64,000 bases of DNA from NCBI GenBank assembly GCA_903927185.1, contig CAIYLW010000036.1:1-64000 (forward strand). Direction: 5' to 3'. The position numbers were made by a program, and so were the translations under genes. Source of the DNA: an uncultured Bacteroidota bacterium. GTDB taxonomy: Bacteria > Bacteroidota > Bacteroidia > Chitinophagales > Chitinophagaceae. Below the pieces are notes generated by a model. The model was not told where the DNA came from. It was given only the letters and a program-made list of their open reading frames with translations, and did not search any database. Shown here piece after piece: positions 27,542 through 36,576 of the stretch (its first letter is position 1; each line of letters begins with the position of its first letter).

Positions 27542-28414
27542 TCACTCTTCTATTAGAACGCCCATCTTTCCCAACTGATAATCCCTTATTGCTTCCATTA
27601 TTTCTGTTTGTGTGTTCATTACAAATGGTCCATGTGCAGCAAGTGGTTCATTAAGTGGTTCACCCGTTCCCATGAATAAATGTGTATCTGCAAACGCCTC
27701 AATTGCAATACCTGCTCCATCTTGGTTAAAGCTTACCACATATTTTGCATCTACCAAAGAATCTCCTATTATTTGAATTTGACCATCCATTACATAAATA
27801 AATGCATTATGTGTAGCAGGAATGGTGAAATAATATTTTGCTCCTTTCAGTATTTTTATTGTGAAAGTGTTTACATCTGATAAAGTATTGATCGGACCTT
27901 TAACACCTTCTAACTCACCTGCAATAATTTTAATTTGAGTTAATCCATCTTGCGAAATTATTTCAGGCGTTTCATTGGCATCCAAAGGTTGATAGGAAGG
28001 TTTGTCCATTTTATTTTTTGCTGGCGTGTTCACCCATAATTGAATCAATTCTTGCACACCTCCTATTTCATGGATATCGGCAGGAGGTCTTTCACTATGA
28101 ATCATACCCATCCCAGCATTCATCCATTGCGTACCGCCAGCATACACTACATGATTATTGCCTCTACTATCCCGATGATGTATTCCACCTTTGAAAATAA
28201 AACTCACTGGAGAAAATCCACGGTGAGGATGTGGACCTACTCCCGATTGCAAAACAGGTTTATGTGACGGAACTTTTATTTCTGCATGGTGCAATAACAA
28301 AAATGGATCTATTTGCTCTGCTTTATGAGAAGGGAATGGTTGCCTAATTGGGAAGCCCCCCATATCCATTGGTGTTGCATATAGAATTGCTTTGATTGTT
28401 CTATTAGGAAACAT
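27542..28414 (-). CDS. Pirin family protein
   Basis: The 290-residue protein is a bicupin. The N-terminal cupin has the metal-ligand region GPHPHRGFSPVSFIFKGG and HHRDSRG, and the C-terminal pirin domain has AAHGPFVMNTQTEI near the end. Pirins are iron-binding; some are quercetin dioxygenases, others redox regulators. The second pirin gene lies 17 bases upstream on the same strand, so both are probably made together under the MarR protein. Confidence 0.92.
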   Translation of the reverse strand: MFPNRTIKAILYATPMDMGGFPIRQPFPSHKAEQIDPFLLLHHAEIKVPSHKPVLQSGVGPHPHRGFSPVSFIFKGGIHHRDSRGNNHVVYAGGTQWMNAGMGMIHSERPPADIHEIGGVQELIQLWVNTPAKNKMDKPSYQPLDANETPEIISQDGLTQIKIIAGELEGVKGPINTLSDVNTFTIKILKGAKYYFTIPATHNAFIYVMDGQIQIIGDSLVDAKYVVSFNQDGAGIAIEAFADTHLFMGTGEPLNEPLAAHGPFVMNTQTEIMEAIRDYQLGKMGVLIEE

Positions 28415-28431
28415 AAAAATAGCTTTGATAG

Positions 28432-29145
28432 TTACGATAATTCCATGGGTACATCGATCAATAAAATTTCAGCATCGGTTGTAGCAGTTATATGCAATGA
28501 ATCTGTTTCCCAAATACCAAATCCATCTCTAGTTTCGAGTATTTGATTGTTAACCAAAACATTTCCAGATAATACAAAAATATAAACCCCATTTCCAGAT
28601 TTTTTAATTGGATAATCTGTTGTGTACTCATTAGAAAAATTTCCTAAAGAAAACCATGCATCTTGATTAATAAAAACTGCATCTTGATTATCAGGTGCAA
28701 CTACATTTAAAATCTTGTTGATACGGCCTTCTGGCAAAAAAGATTTTTGTTCATAACGTGGAGTGATATTCTTGAGTTTGGGGAAAATCCAGATTTGTAA
28801 AAATTTCACCTCCTTGTCTTTATTTGCATTCATCTCACTATGGGCAATGCCACTGCCTGCACTCATGATTTGAACATCGTGCTGACGAATAATTTCGCTT
28901 CTGCCAGTTGAATCCTGGTGATGCAAATCACCAGATAAAGGAATGGAAACAATTTCCATATTATCGTGAGGGTGTTTTCCAAAACCCATTCCTGCACTAA
29001 CAGTATCATCATTTAATACTCTAAGCGCACCAAAGTGTATTCTTTCATTGTTTTGATATTGTCCAAAACTAAAAGTGTGATAACTATTCAGCCATCCGAA
29101 ATTGGCATGTCCTCTGCTAGCTGCTTTATGTAATATCGTTTTCAT
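28432..29145 (-). CDS. Pirin family protein (YhhW-like)
   Basis: A 237-residue bicupin with GFGKHPHDNMEIVSIPLSG and LHHQDSTGR, which supply the usual His/Glu metal ligands, and a YhhW-like C-terminal cupin. E. coli YhhW cleaves quercetin in vitro, so a dioxygenase role is possible but unproven. The gene directly follows marR. The 43-base gap holds the palindrome GTGTATATACAC, a likely operator. Confidence 0.92.
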   Translation of the reverse strand: MKTILHKAASRGHANFGWLNSYHTFSFGQYQNNERIHFGALRVLNDDTVSAGMGFGKHPHDNMEIVSIPLSGDLHHQDSTGRSEIIRQHDVQIMSAGSGIAHSEMNANKDKEVKFLQIWIFPKLKNITPRYEQKSFLPEGRINKILNVVAPDNQDAVFINQDAWFSLGNFSNEYTTDYPIKKSGNGVYIFVLSGNVLVNNQILETRDGFGIWETDSLHITATTDAEILLIDVPMELS

Positions 29146-29159
29146 GTTATTAATTTATG

Positions 29160-29171
29160 TGTATATACACG
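29160..29171. promoter_or_regulatory. Candidate MarR operator before the pirin gene
   Basis: The perfect palindrome GTGTATATACAC lies between marR and the first pirin gene. Its core TGTATATACA matches the site upstream of marR (29660-29669) at 9 of 10 bases. Confidence 0.55.
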
Positions 29172-29188
29172 TATTATTTTAAAAAAAT

Positions 29189-29647
29189 CTACTCTTCTGA
29201 ACTTCTTAATTTTTCCAATAATTTATTTAGTTGAATCGATTCCATTTCCGTGAGTATAGTAACCGTTTCCATGGTACGATCAATTGATTTGGTACTTGCT
29301 TCTAACAATAAGATTCCAGCATGAGTTAAAGAAATAACTGTTTCTCTTTTATCTAATTGTGAAGTAGTTCTTTTTACTAATTTTTTAATTTCTAATCTGT
29401 CTACAATTCTTGGCACGTTTGAATTTTTCTCAATCATTCTACAAGCTATATCCCTTACACAAATTTGATCAGGATATTTCCCTTTTAAAATTCTAAGCAC
29501 ATTATATTGCTCGTGTGTGATACCAAACTCTTTTAACCCTTTGCTCATATTAGTTTTCAACCACCATGCCGTATACAATACATTCAAAGCTGCCTTCTGC
29601 GTTTCGTTTTTGAATTTATTACTTTTTATGGCTTGCTCTAATTTCAC
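29189..29647 (-). CDS. MarR family transcriptional regulator
   Basis: A 152-residue winged-helix regulator: an N-terminal dimer helix, HEQYNVLRILKG as the second helix, DIACRMIEKNSNVPRIVDRLEIKKLV as recognition helix and start of the wing, and the DKRETVISLTHAG wing typical of MarR. It starts with GTG only 4 bases after a TACATTTG -7 box, giving a leaderless messenger. A TGTATGTACA site directly upstream of that box suggests autorepression. It probably controls the downstream pirin, YceI and reductase genes in response to phenolic or oxidising ligands (inference). Confidence 0.92.
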   Translation of the reverse strand: MKLEQAIKSNKFKNETQKAALNVLYTAWWLKTNMSKGLKEFGITHEQYNVLRILKGKYPDQICVRDIACRMIEKNSNVPRIVDRLEIKKLVKRTTSQLDKRETVISLTHAGILLLEASTKSIDRTMETVTILTEMESIQLNKLLEKLRSSEE

Positions 29648-29651
29648 AACA

Positions 29652-29659
29652 CAAATGTA
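29652..29659 (-). promoter_or_regulatory. -7 promoter box of marR
   Basis: TACATTTG on the minus strand, 4 bases before the GTG start, directly next to the candidate operator. Confidence 0.5.
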
Positions 29660-29669
29660 TGTATGTACA
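29660..29669. promoter_or_regulatory. Candidate MarR operator (autoregulation)
   Basis: TGTATGTACA contains the palindrome-like core seen at 29161-29170 with one change. Its place between the -7 and -33 boxes suits a repressor. Confidence 0.5.
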
Positions 29670-29723
29670 TCTAATTTACCAAAATTAATTTATCCTAATA
29701 TATTCCAGGTCTATAACAATGTT

Positions 29724-32417
29724 TTATTTCTGATCAAATAATTGATTAAAAAGCATTTTATAGCTGCCATGAGTTTGTGCACGGAAGGTAATCTCAGGGC
29801 CATATACATATAGATGACCTTTACCAACCTTTGCTACAAATGCTGCTACACCATCTTGTAAATAAGATTGCCCAAATGCCCAACCACTTCTTAAAGTCTT
29901 ATCTGAACCATACCATGCGAGTGGTGTTACGTCCCCGTTTGAAATGGCACTAGGTTGCAATTTAAAAACCGGGCTTGTACTAAAATATACATCTGCTTTA
30001 TTTTCCAGGCCCCAATTTTCTTTTTGCTTATTATCAATTTCAATTTGCATCACAGAACCAGGGATATAAAATTTTTCTCCTGGTAAATTTTTCTCTTTCC
30101 CATTAACCATTTCTACCAAAGCATTACGCACAGGCAATTGTAAATGATAAGTAAGGTTTGCACTACTTCCAATTGTTACAATATCACCACCCGCTTCTAA
30201 AAATTCTTTCAACGCGGGAATAGATTTAGCAGCAGATATTTTCCCTAGCATTGTCAGAAACTCTGCTGGAGTTTCCTCTTCCTTTGGTTCTTTTTCATCC
30301 CATGCATTCGGTGCTTCTGCTTTTAATGAAGGGATGGCTCCACCAACAAAAACAAGTATATCATATTTATTTTTCAATGCAGAAGCATCTATCTCTTTTG
30401 CATAAATCAAACTAAATGGAAAATGATATTGTTCAAAAATCCATCTAATCCAACCAGCTGGAATAGAACCACCATATGCATCCCATAATGCAATTCTTTT
30501 TGAAGTAACCTGAAAAGTAGCTTGTACAGGATTTTTTTCTTGCGCTGAAATGATCAAACCATTTTCATCACTTGCCTTTTTAAGTAATGGCAAAACTGTA
30601 GCAGTTTTTGAAACATAAAACTGATCCGCATTTTTCGCAACTGAAATGCCTGCTTTTAATAAATCATTCAATAAAATATAACTAGCATTGTCTTTTGTTG
30701 AAAAAGAATAGTCAACTGCATTCGATGACTCTTGCAATTTTCCTTTTGCCATTTGTACTTGTCCATATGGAATCGTTTCAAAAGGCCCATCAAAAGATTC
30801 TACAATTCTATCAAATTGAATGCCCATGGTAAATGCAGGTGTCCAACCAGCAGCATCATAAGGACGCACTGGTGGTCCTCCCGGATACTGAAAATCATTA
30901 GGATGATCTTGTGGTTCAAACATATCAATTACATGCGGACGAAATGCTTGGTTTGTTTTTACTATATAAGAACCTGCTTGATATGATTTTCCACCAACAA
31001 TAAAATCTGCTTTGGCTTGCTCAACTCGTATCCCACTATTTATCAAAATATTAATAAAAGCAATCGCAGTTGTTGGCTGATTTATTGGAACAATATAACC
31101 TCTTGCATCTTTTAACGCTGGTTTACGATAAATCTTTTCAAAATAATCAACAGGTAATGAATCGCCCTTCATTTCCTTTTTATCTTCCTTATATAAATCA
31201 GTAACTAACTCAACTTTTTTAGGCGATAAAGTCCAATGATCTTTATTCCCTGCTTCAATAGAATGTTTACCCATCGTATAAATATTCATCAATAGCTCAT
31301 CCTTATATCTTGCTGCATAATTTAACACCGCATAGTTTAATGAAACTGAATAATCGATTGAATTTTGAAATAACCATTGCTTTGGTTCAATTGGAAAAGG
31401 TGTAGCACTATTAGGTATTAAACGACTTGGCACAAAAGGAATCTTGCTTGGTGTTGGGTTGCCAATAATTTCAGTAAGTAGTCCTATGATATTGTGATAA
31501 TAAGCCGTAGTTCTTAACCCTCCGTTCCACCAGGTAGAATACACAGAACCGCTCTTCATAGTATAACCTGGCTTGCCTTCTGCATTTAATCTACTACTCA
31601 TGGCTGCACCTACAGCATCAATCCCTGTCACCAGTAATGGATCATATACATAATTAAACGGATCGCGATAAGGAGGGCCAGCAACCACTGTACCTGCAGG
31701 ACCAGTTTGGTGATGATTATATAAAATCTGTGGCATCCATTCTATATATTGTTGTCTACTCATATTTTTTGATTCACTCATATTCATCATATAGAAATCG
31801 CGATTATTATCGTGTCCTATATATTTCTGATAGAGTCTTGGCAAATTAGAAGTACTTCGTTTTAGGGTATCGCTATTGCGCATATACCAATTGGATACCA
31901 ATTCTTGTCCGTCTGGATTTGCATGAACAAATAGTATTATAGTTGATTGCAAGATTCTTTTTGTCTCTTCATCTGTTCTGGTAATGAGTTGATATACTGA
32001 TTCTATCCATTGGTGAATGCCTACTACTTCTGTTGCATGCAAACCTCCATCAATCCATACTACTGCTTTTCCTTCTGCTGCCAATGTTTTAGCATCGGCA
32101 TCAGTAAGTCCTTCTGCCCTAGCCATTCTTTGAGAGATTGATTGATACTTATCTAGCTTTGCAAGATTGTTAGGATCAGATACAATTACCATGTATTGAT
32201 TTCTACCTTCTTCTGTTTTCCCAATAGTAACCAGTTTTATTTTTTTTGAAACTGCTGCTAGTTTCTTTAAATACAATTCTGTTTGAGTAAAAGTGGCTAA
32301 CTTATAATTATCTCCAATTGAGAATCCAAAATGTGATTTTGGGGAAGGTATATTTTGAGCTGCCACTAAAAAATTCAAAAACATTACATTATAAAATACC
32401 AATAAGAATTTGTGCAT
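29724..32417 (-). CDS. Secreted M14 family zinc carboxypeptidase-like protein
   Basis: The 897-residue product has a signal peptide (about 1-20) and an M14 peptidase domain (about 40-380). Zinc ligands are His127 and Glu130 in GLHATE and a histidine in YNHHQT (about 235); the catalytic glutamate is in GLLTEIIGN (about 316). The long C-terminal part (about 440-897) looks like a glutamine-amidotransferase-like fold with beta domains and is common in Bacteroidota M14 proteins. It would cleave peptides in the periplasm or outside. It stands alone; a hairpin terminator for the neighbouring operon lies upstream. Confidence 0.88.
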   Translation of the reverse strand: MHKFLLVFYNVMFLNFLVAAQNIPSPKSHFGFSIGDNYKLATFTQTELYLKKLAAVSKKIKLVTIGKTEEGRNQYMVIVSDPNNLAKLDKYQSISQRMARAEGLTDADAKTLAAEGKAVVWIDGGLHATEVVGIHQWIESVYQLITRTDEETKRILQSTIILFVHANPDGQELVSNWYMRNSDTLKRSTSNLPRLYQKYIGHDNNRDFYMMNMSESKNMSRQQYIEWMPQILYNHHQTGPAGTVVAGPPYRDPFNYVYDPLLVTGIDAVGAAMSSRLNAEGKPGYTMKSGSVYSTWWNGGLRTTAYYHNIIGLLTEIIGNPTPSKIPFVPSRLIPNSATPFPIEPKQWLFQNSIDYSVSLNYAVLNYAARYKDELLMNIYTMGKHSIEAGNKDHWTLSPKKVELVTDLYKEDKKEMKGDSLPVDYFEKIYRKPALKDARGYIVPINQPTTAIAFINILINSGIRVEQAKADFIVGGKSYQAGSYIVKTNQAFRPHVIDMFEPQDHPNDFQYPGGPPVRPYDAAGWTPAFTMGIQFDRIVESFDGPFETIPYGQVQMAKGKLQESSNAVDYSFSTKDNASYILLNDLLKAGISVAKNADQFYVSKTATVLPLLKKASDENGLIISAQEKNPVQATFQVTSKRIALWDAYGGSIPAGWIRWIFEQYHFPFSLIYAKEIDASALKNKYDILVFVGGAIPSLKAEAPNAWDEKEPKEEETPAEFLTMLGKISAAKSIPALKEFLEAGGDIVTIGSSANLTYHLQLPVRNALVEMVNGKEKNLPGEKFYIPGSVMQIEIDNKQKENWGLENKADVYFSTSPVFKLQPSAISNGDVTPLAWYGSDKTLRSGWAFGQSYLQDGVAAFVAKVGKGHLYVYGPEITFRAQTHGSYKMLFNQLFDQK

Positions 32418-32483
32418 AACAGACTTTTAAGTAGGTTTCAATTTAGTGCAAGAAATTGAATTGATTTTATATTTTACACAAAA

Positions 32484-32515
32484 CAAAACGGGTGAACAAA
32501 TGTCCACCCGTTTTG
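32484..32515 (-). terminator. Terminator closing the Fe-S/NrfD unit
   Basis: An 11-bp stem CAAAACGGGTG / CACCCGTTTTG with a 10-base loop lies 26 bases past the stop at 32541 on the minus strand, followed by T-rich sequence. Confidence 0.7.
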
Positions 32516-32540
32516 ATTGGTTACTCTCAATGTGTAACTG

Positions 32541-33407
32541 CTAATTTAGTCCAAGCTTTTTCATCTTTTTAATTTGTCCAATTAAGTATATTAATACTCC
32601 CCAAACAGCTATCACAATTGAATAGGCCAATAACTCCAACCAAATTGGAGACTTCCCTCTTTTAGCAAATAATGTTCGTTTATCGAATTCAGTATAATAT
32701 TTAATTGATTTCCCCCATGGAACGATTTTTTCGGAGGAAAGATTTCCGTAGCTATCGTTGTCTTCTACTTTAGCAATTAATGTAAGATTACCTTTAGAAT
32801 CTCCCGGCAAACTATCTCTTTTAAAATCTGCGCTAGCAACTCCTAATGAATCAGTAGCATAAGTAGGTGTTTCTGCCACATTCAAATCTGCATCCAATCT
32901 TTTAATTGCAAACTTTACATCAACCGCTTTTACAGGAGTCCATACAGTATCTTTTAATTCCAATAAAGTAGCCGTAATTTTTTTGTCTGCTAAAGTATCA
33001 ATTTGAATTTTAGCTTTTGTAATATCTACATTACCCTTTGCCTCATCAAACTCTTTTGTCTTTTGAGATACTATCACAAAACTAACTTTTGAAGATTTCT
33101 TCCACTCTTCTTTTGCATTTGGCGGGATAAATATTAAGGCGTCTCCTTTATCATTTGTTACAGCTTTACCCAGCAAATTCGCAGCATCTTCGGTACCAAT
33201 ATAAAAACTCAGATTAATATTGGGAATCATTTTAAACTTTCCATCAATCTTAGATTTAGCATGGGCAACCAGATATTGAATATGGTTATTGCTATTAAAA
33301 TAACTGATACTCAAAGAAAGATTATTCTTTTCAGCCTGCGAAAATGCAGTAATCGCTAATAATTGTAATAGTATAGCGGTAAAAAATATTTTGCTATGCT
33401 TTTTCAT
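32541..33407 (-). CDS. Unknown periplasmic protein with C-terminal membrane anchor
   Basis: The 288-residue product has a signal peptide (about 1-24, ending AFSQA), a periplasmic part of about 230 residues with alternating beta-like strands and many lysines, and one membrane helix near the end (LLAYSIVIAVWGVLIYLIG) with a short basic tail. I recognise no family. It is the last gene of the unit 89-aa protein, Fe-S protein, NrfD-like protein, and so probably belongs to that redox complex as an anchor or assembly factor. Its promoter-proximal sequence is shared with the DUF5777 gene at 39541-40485. Confidence 0.75.
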   Translation of the reverse strand: MKKHSKIFFTAILLQLLAITAFSQAEKNNLSLSISYFNSNNHIQYLVAHAKSKIDGKFKMIPNINLSFYIGTEDAANLLGKAVTNDKGDALIFIPPNAKEEWKKSSKVSFVIVSQKTKEFDEAKGNVDITKAKIQIDTLADKKITATLLELKDTVWTPVKAVDVKFAIKRLDADLNVAETPTYATDSLGVASADFKRDSLPGDSKGNLTLIAKVEDNDSYGNLSSEKIVPWGKSIKYYTEFDKRTLFAKRGKSPIWLELLAYSIVIAVWGVLIYLIGQIKKMKKLGLN

Positions 33408-33418
33408 GTATCTATAAT

Positions 33419-33443
33419 TTTATTTTGGTTACATGTAATTCGC
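33419..33443 (-). promoter_or_regulatory. Shared upstream element, copy A
   Basis: A 25-base block identical to 40497-40521. It contains the perfect palindrome TTACATGTAA (33429-33438), placed 22 bases from the ATG in both copies. The wider alignment (33405-33490) is gapless over 86 bases. Confidence 0.6.
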
Positions 33444-33463
33444 TAATAAACATTTCGTTTGAA

Positions 33464-34786
33464 TTAAACATTTTTATGGCTCATTTCATGTCCTTCCATT
33501 TCGGTGATAGTTTCCTGTATTGGAATAATCGGGAATATTCTTGCAAAAAAAGTAACTACTAATAAAGCTCCAGCCAATGAACCCATGGCGATTGCCCATT
33601 CTTGCCATGTTGGAAAATAGTGTTTGTATGATTCCGGTACATCATGCATGGGTAAAAACGGATGCAATAATGTTGGCGTTACAATTAAGTATCTTTTAAA
33701 CCATGATCCAATTACTACTAATAAACCAGCAATGAATGCGGGCAATGGTTTTCTTCCCTTTTTCTGAATCAGAATAAAAATCGGAATAAGCATTGCTGTA
33801 GAAATTGCAAACCAGAAAACATAAGCAAATTCGCCAGTAAACAAACCCATTAAATGTTCTTCTTCAGATTTTTTCATTTTAAATGCTGGCACTAGGAATT
33901 CGTTCACATTAAAATATAAATACAATAACGCTAATAGAACCAACACTTTACCCATTTTATCGAAATGGTCATCTTTAATATAGTTTTCAAGATGATAGGC
34001 TTTTCTAAAAACAAACATTGCTACAACTACTGCTCCAGCTCCTACTAAAAACGCACCAGAAATAAAGTAGGCTCCAAAGTTGGTGCTATCCCAACCTGGG
34101 CGATAAGTAGTGGCAAAAAGCCAGGAAGTAACAGTGTGAATCGCAAATGCAACTGGAATAATGGTAATCGATAAAATATTGATTGCTTTCTCACTAATAT
34201 GAATTTGCGCAGCAGTATTTTTCCAGAATTTTCCCAAATAAGCATACAACTTATTTAACCATAACATACCAGTTTGATCTTTACGTTGCATCATGATTGC
34301 CATATCAGGCAATAAAGGAAAATACAGTAATAAAATACTTACAAAGAAATAAGTGGTAATTACAATCACATCCCAAACAATGGGAGATTGTAATCGACCA
34401 TGTATAAACAAATTATAAAAACGATCAGGACGTCCCATATCTACAACGATAATGATAGAAGCAAATGTGATAGCCGATACTGCTATAATTTCTGCAATTC
34501 TAGTAAGTGGAGTACTCCATTTTGCCTGAGTTAATCTCAATACCGCGGTAATCAAAGAGCCCACCAGACTGATGGCTACAAAGAATACAAAGTTTGAGAT
34601 ATAGATACCCCATGACACATAATCGCGCATGGCAGTAACTACTAATCCATTTTTTAGTTGCAAAATGTATGCAATAACACCAAGCGTACAAAATGCTAAT
34701 AATATACCCACCCAAATCTTACCTGCCTTGCCAAATTTTTGTGGTAGCAGGTCTTTAATTATTTGTTCTTTTGCTAAACTTTCCAC
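33464..34786 (-). CDS. NrfD/PsrC-like quinone-interacting membrane protein
   Basis: A 440-residue protein with about ten hydrophobic helices, including the early VISWGIYISNFVFF-like helix with the family's Trp-Gly pattern (RDYVSWGIYISNF) and VDMGRPDRFYNLF, typical of NrfD/PsrC/ActC proteins. These exchange electrons with menaquinol in the inner membrane and pass them to a partner Fe-S protein. The Fe-S gene lies 16 bases upstream. No catalytic molybdopterin subunit is present here, so its final acceptor is unknown. Confidence 0.9.
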   Translation of the reverse strand: MESLAKEQIIKDLLPQKFGKAGKIWVGILLAFCTLGVIAYILQLKNGLVVTAMRDYVSWGIYISNFVFFVAISLVGSLITAVLRLTQAKWSTPLTRIAEIIAVSAITFASIIIVVDMGRPDRFYNLFIHGRLQSPIVWDVIVITTYFFVSILLLYFPLLPDMAIMMQRKDQTGMLWLNKLYAYLGKFWKNTAAQIHISEKAINILSITIIPVAFAIHTVTSWLFATTYRPGWDSTNFGAYFISGAFLVGAGAVVVAMFVFRKAYHLENYIKDDHFDKMGKVLVLLALLYLYFNVNEFLVPAFKMKKSEEEHLMGLFTGEFAYVFWFAISTAMLIPIFILIQKKGRKPLPAFIAGLLVVIGSWFKRYLIVTPTLLHPFLPMHDVPESYKHYFPTWQEWAIAMGSLAGALLVVTFFARIFPIIPIQETITEMEGHEMSHKNV

Positions 34787-34802
34787 GATCTATGATTTAG
34801 GG

Positions 34803-35738
34803 TTAACTTTTTTTGGTTTCCTCTTTCTCTTCTTTATTTTCAAATGGGAAATTTCTATTTACAGGTGGCAAATAATACACACTTGGTTTAGTTCCCAGAT
34901 CTTCCATTAAGCGATATCCTGCTTTATCTCTAACTAAGTCGCTGAAGCGGAATGTTTCAGATCCATTCGTTACAACATCTTCATTCATATCACCAAACAT
35001 GAATACCCCATTTGGACATGCAGAAACGCAATGTGGCAATTCTCCTTTTCTGGCCATATCCGGACAGAAGTCGCATTTACCAACTGTTCCTTTTTTCTGT
35101 GGAACACTTGTCTCACATGAATAAGGTTTATCTGCAATTTCTTTTGGCAGGTCTAAGTCTTCCCAATTAAATACACGAGTTGAATAAGGACAGGCAGCCA
35201 TACAAAATCTACAACCGATACAACGATCGCTGTCGATTAATACGATACCGTCTTGTCTTTTAAATGTGGCATCTACCGGGCAAACTTTTACACATGGAGG
35301 CTCATCGCAATGCATACAAGTTGTAGGCTGCCAATATGGAGCAGTATGTTCTGCTTCGTGTTGAGGATATACTTTAATCCAGTTTTGTCCTGGATGTATA
35401 CTATGCATATGGTTACATGCTGATTGACATTTCTTCAAACTTTTACATCTGGATAAATCAATCACCATTACAAATTTCTTTCCTGGAATTCCTTGCCTAG
35501 CCAATTCATTAGATACTTGGGGTAAAGATGGTACTGGCTTTAAAAAAGCCTTATCGACTTCTATTACTTCTCCGTCAACAGAAAGCAGCTTGATCATTTC
35601 GCCCGAAGGCTTCACTGTTTCTATTGTTGCTGCATCTGGTTCGAAAGGATTTTTTCCTGAAGAACAACCAGTAACAGCTAGTCCAGCTAACAATGTAGCT
35701 GAAATAAATTCTCTTCTGGAGGTATCGTTGGTTTTCAT
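34803..35738 (-). CDS. Four-cluster Fe-S ferredoxin subunit (DmsB/PsrB-like), Tat exported
   Basis: The 311-residue protein opens with a Tat signal (SRREF) followed by a lipobox-like VTGC (cysteine 25), so it may be an exported lipoprotein. Cysteine groups fit four [4Fe-4S] clusters: RCKSLKKCQSAC, CMHCDEPPCVKVCP, CIGCRFCMAACP and the last pair CDFCP with HCVSACP. This is the electron-wire subunit of DMSO-reductase-type complexes. Residues about 47-67 (MIKLLSVDGEVIEVDKAFL) resemble the end of the small protein encoded just upstream. It should carry electrons between the NrfD-like protein and a periplasmic partner. Confidence 0.92.
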   Translation of the reverse strand: MKTNDTSRREFISATLLAGLAVTGCSSGKNPFEPDAATIETVKPSGEMIKLLSVDGEVIEVDKAFLKPVPSLPQVSNELARQGIPGKKFVMVIDLSRCKSLKKCQSACNHMHSIHPGQNWIKVYPQHEAEHTAPYWQPTTCMHCDEPPCVKVCPVDATFKRQDGIVLIDSDRCIGCRFCMAACPYSTRVFNWEDLDLPKEIADKPYSCETSVPQKKGTVGKCDFCPDMARKGELPHCVSACPNGVFMFGDMNEDVVTNGSETFRFSDLVRDKAGYRLMEDLGTKPSVYYLPPVNRNFPFENKEEKEETKKS

Positions 35739-35758
35739 TGAAACAATTTAAATGTGAT

Positions 35759-36028
35759 TTACCTTTTTACCCATTGTTGCATTTCCTGATTAGAGGCTTT
35801 CTCTTTTAAGGAATTGATTTTTGAAATATCAACTTCTACTAGCTGACCATCCTGGGTTAAAAATTTCATGGTCTTTTTTTCGTCTGGTGTGGGAGCGCAG
35901 GCTATAATATTCTTTTTCTTAGAAAAAAAACCCATGGTTAGAAAACTAAAGACCGACAAGATGCCAATGCCCATAAGCACTGACCTTCTAGTATTTTGTT
36001 CTTTCGAAACAGTTTCTTGTTCTTGCAT
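35759..36028 (-). CDS. Small membrane-anchored protein sharing a domain with the Fe-S subunit
   Basis: The 89-residue product has a twin-arginine-like TRRSVLMG motif and a hydrophobic helix (about 17-36). Its C-terminal stretch MKFLTQDGQLVEVDISKI parallels MIKLLSVDGEVIEVDKAFL of the Fe-S protein encoded 20 bases downstream. It could be a small subunit or chaperone for that protein. I know no named family for it. Confidence 0.7.
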   Translation of the reverse strand: MQEQETVSKEQNTRRSVLMGIGILSVFSFLTMGFFSKKKNIIACAPTPDEKKTMKFLTQDGQLVEVDISKINSLKEKASNQEMQQWVKR

Positions 36029-36074
36029 GATCTGAACTTGAGAGAGGTGATAAAATAATGAAAAATGAAGTAAA

Positions 36075-36104
36075 TTAAAAGGCAGTAATGAAACTGCCTT
36101 TTAA
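36075..36104 (-). terminator. Terminator between two redox units
   Basis: A perfect 12-bp stem TTAAAAGGCAGT / ACTGCCTTTTAA with loop AATGAA lies 23 bases past the cytochrome c stop on the minus strand and before the 89-residue protein gene. Confidence 0.8.
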
Positions 36105-36127
36105 TTTTTCCTAATTAGGATATGCGA

Positions 36128-36526
36128 TTATTTTTTCAAAGTGCGCATATAGTTAACAAGGTTCCAGATATCTTCTGCATCTGGAATTTTCTTCTTGAAA
36201 GATGGCATATCATCTCTGCCTTCCGAAACTTTATAAAATAAAGCTCCATCGGATTGAGATTGAACTGCTGCTTTCGACATGTCTTCTGGCTGAGTTTTTA
36301 ATTGTGCCGCTTTTGTACCATCACCTAAACCAGCTTTGCCATGACAAGAAGAACAGTGCTGACCCCATAAAGCTTTACCCGCAGAAACAGATGCAGCATC
36401 AGTTTTAACTGGGTTAGCCTTTTTTGCATCTTTATCAGGAACTGGCCATGGTTTGTTTGGCATAAAAGTGAAACTTGCAGCAATTACGAATACTGCCAGA
36501 AGAGAAAGTGTGATTACATGTTTCAT
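36128..36526 (-). CDS. Monoheme cytochrome c, periplasmic
   Basis: From the ATG at 36526 the product is 132 residues with a signal anchor (HVITLSLLAVFVIAASF) and a class I cytochrome c domain: HCSSCHGKAGLGDG binds heme, and a methionine in DDMPSFKKKI is the probable axial ligand. A longer frame to 36589 adds an implausible polar leader. It is the only protein of this locus with the canonical CXXCH spacing and is the natural soluble electron carrier between the inner and outer membrane components. Confidence 0.92.
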   Translation of the reverse strand: MKHVITLSLLAVFVIAASFTFMPNKPWPVPDKDAKKANPVKTDAASVSAGKALWGQHCSSCHGKAGLGDGTKAAQLKTQPEDMSKAAVQSQSDGALFYKVSEGRDDMPSFKKKIPDAEDIWNLVNYMRTLKK

Positions 36527-36576
36527 TTGTTTGCTATTTTGTTTACTAAAAGATACTGATTTTTCCTGCCTCTTTT

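Noticed and set aside
32541..36028. Alternative complex III (act operon)
   Set aside because: There is an NrfD-like and an Fe-S protein, but no pentaheme ActA, no ActB with its large molybdopterin-like domain and no ActD/ActF pair.
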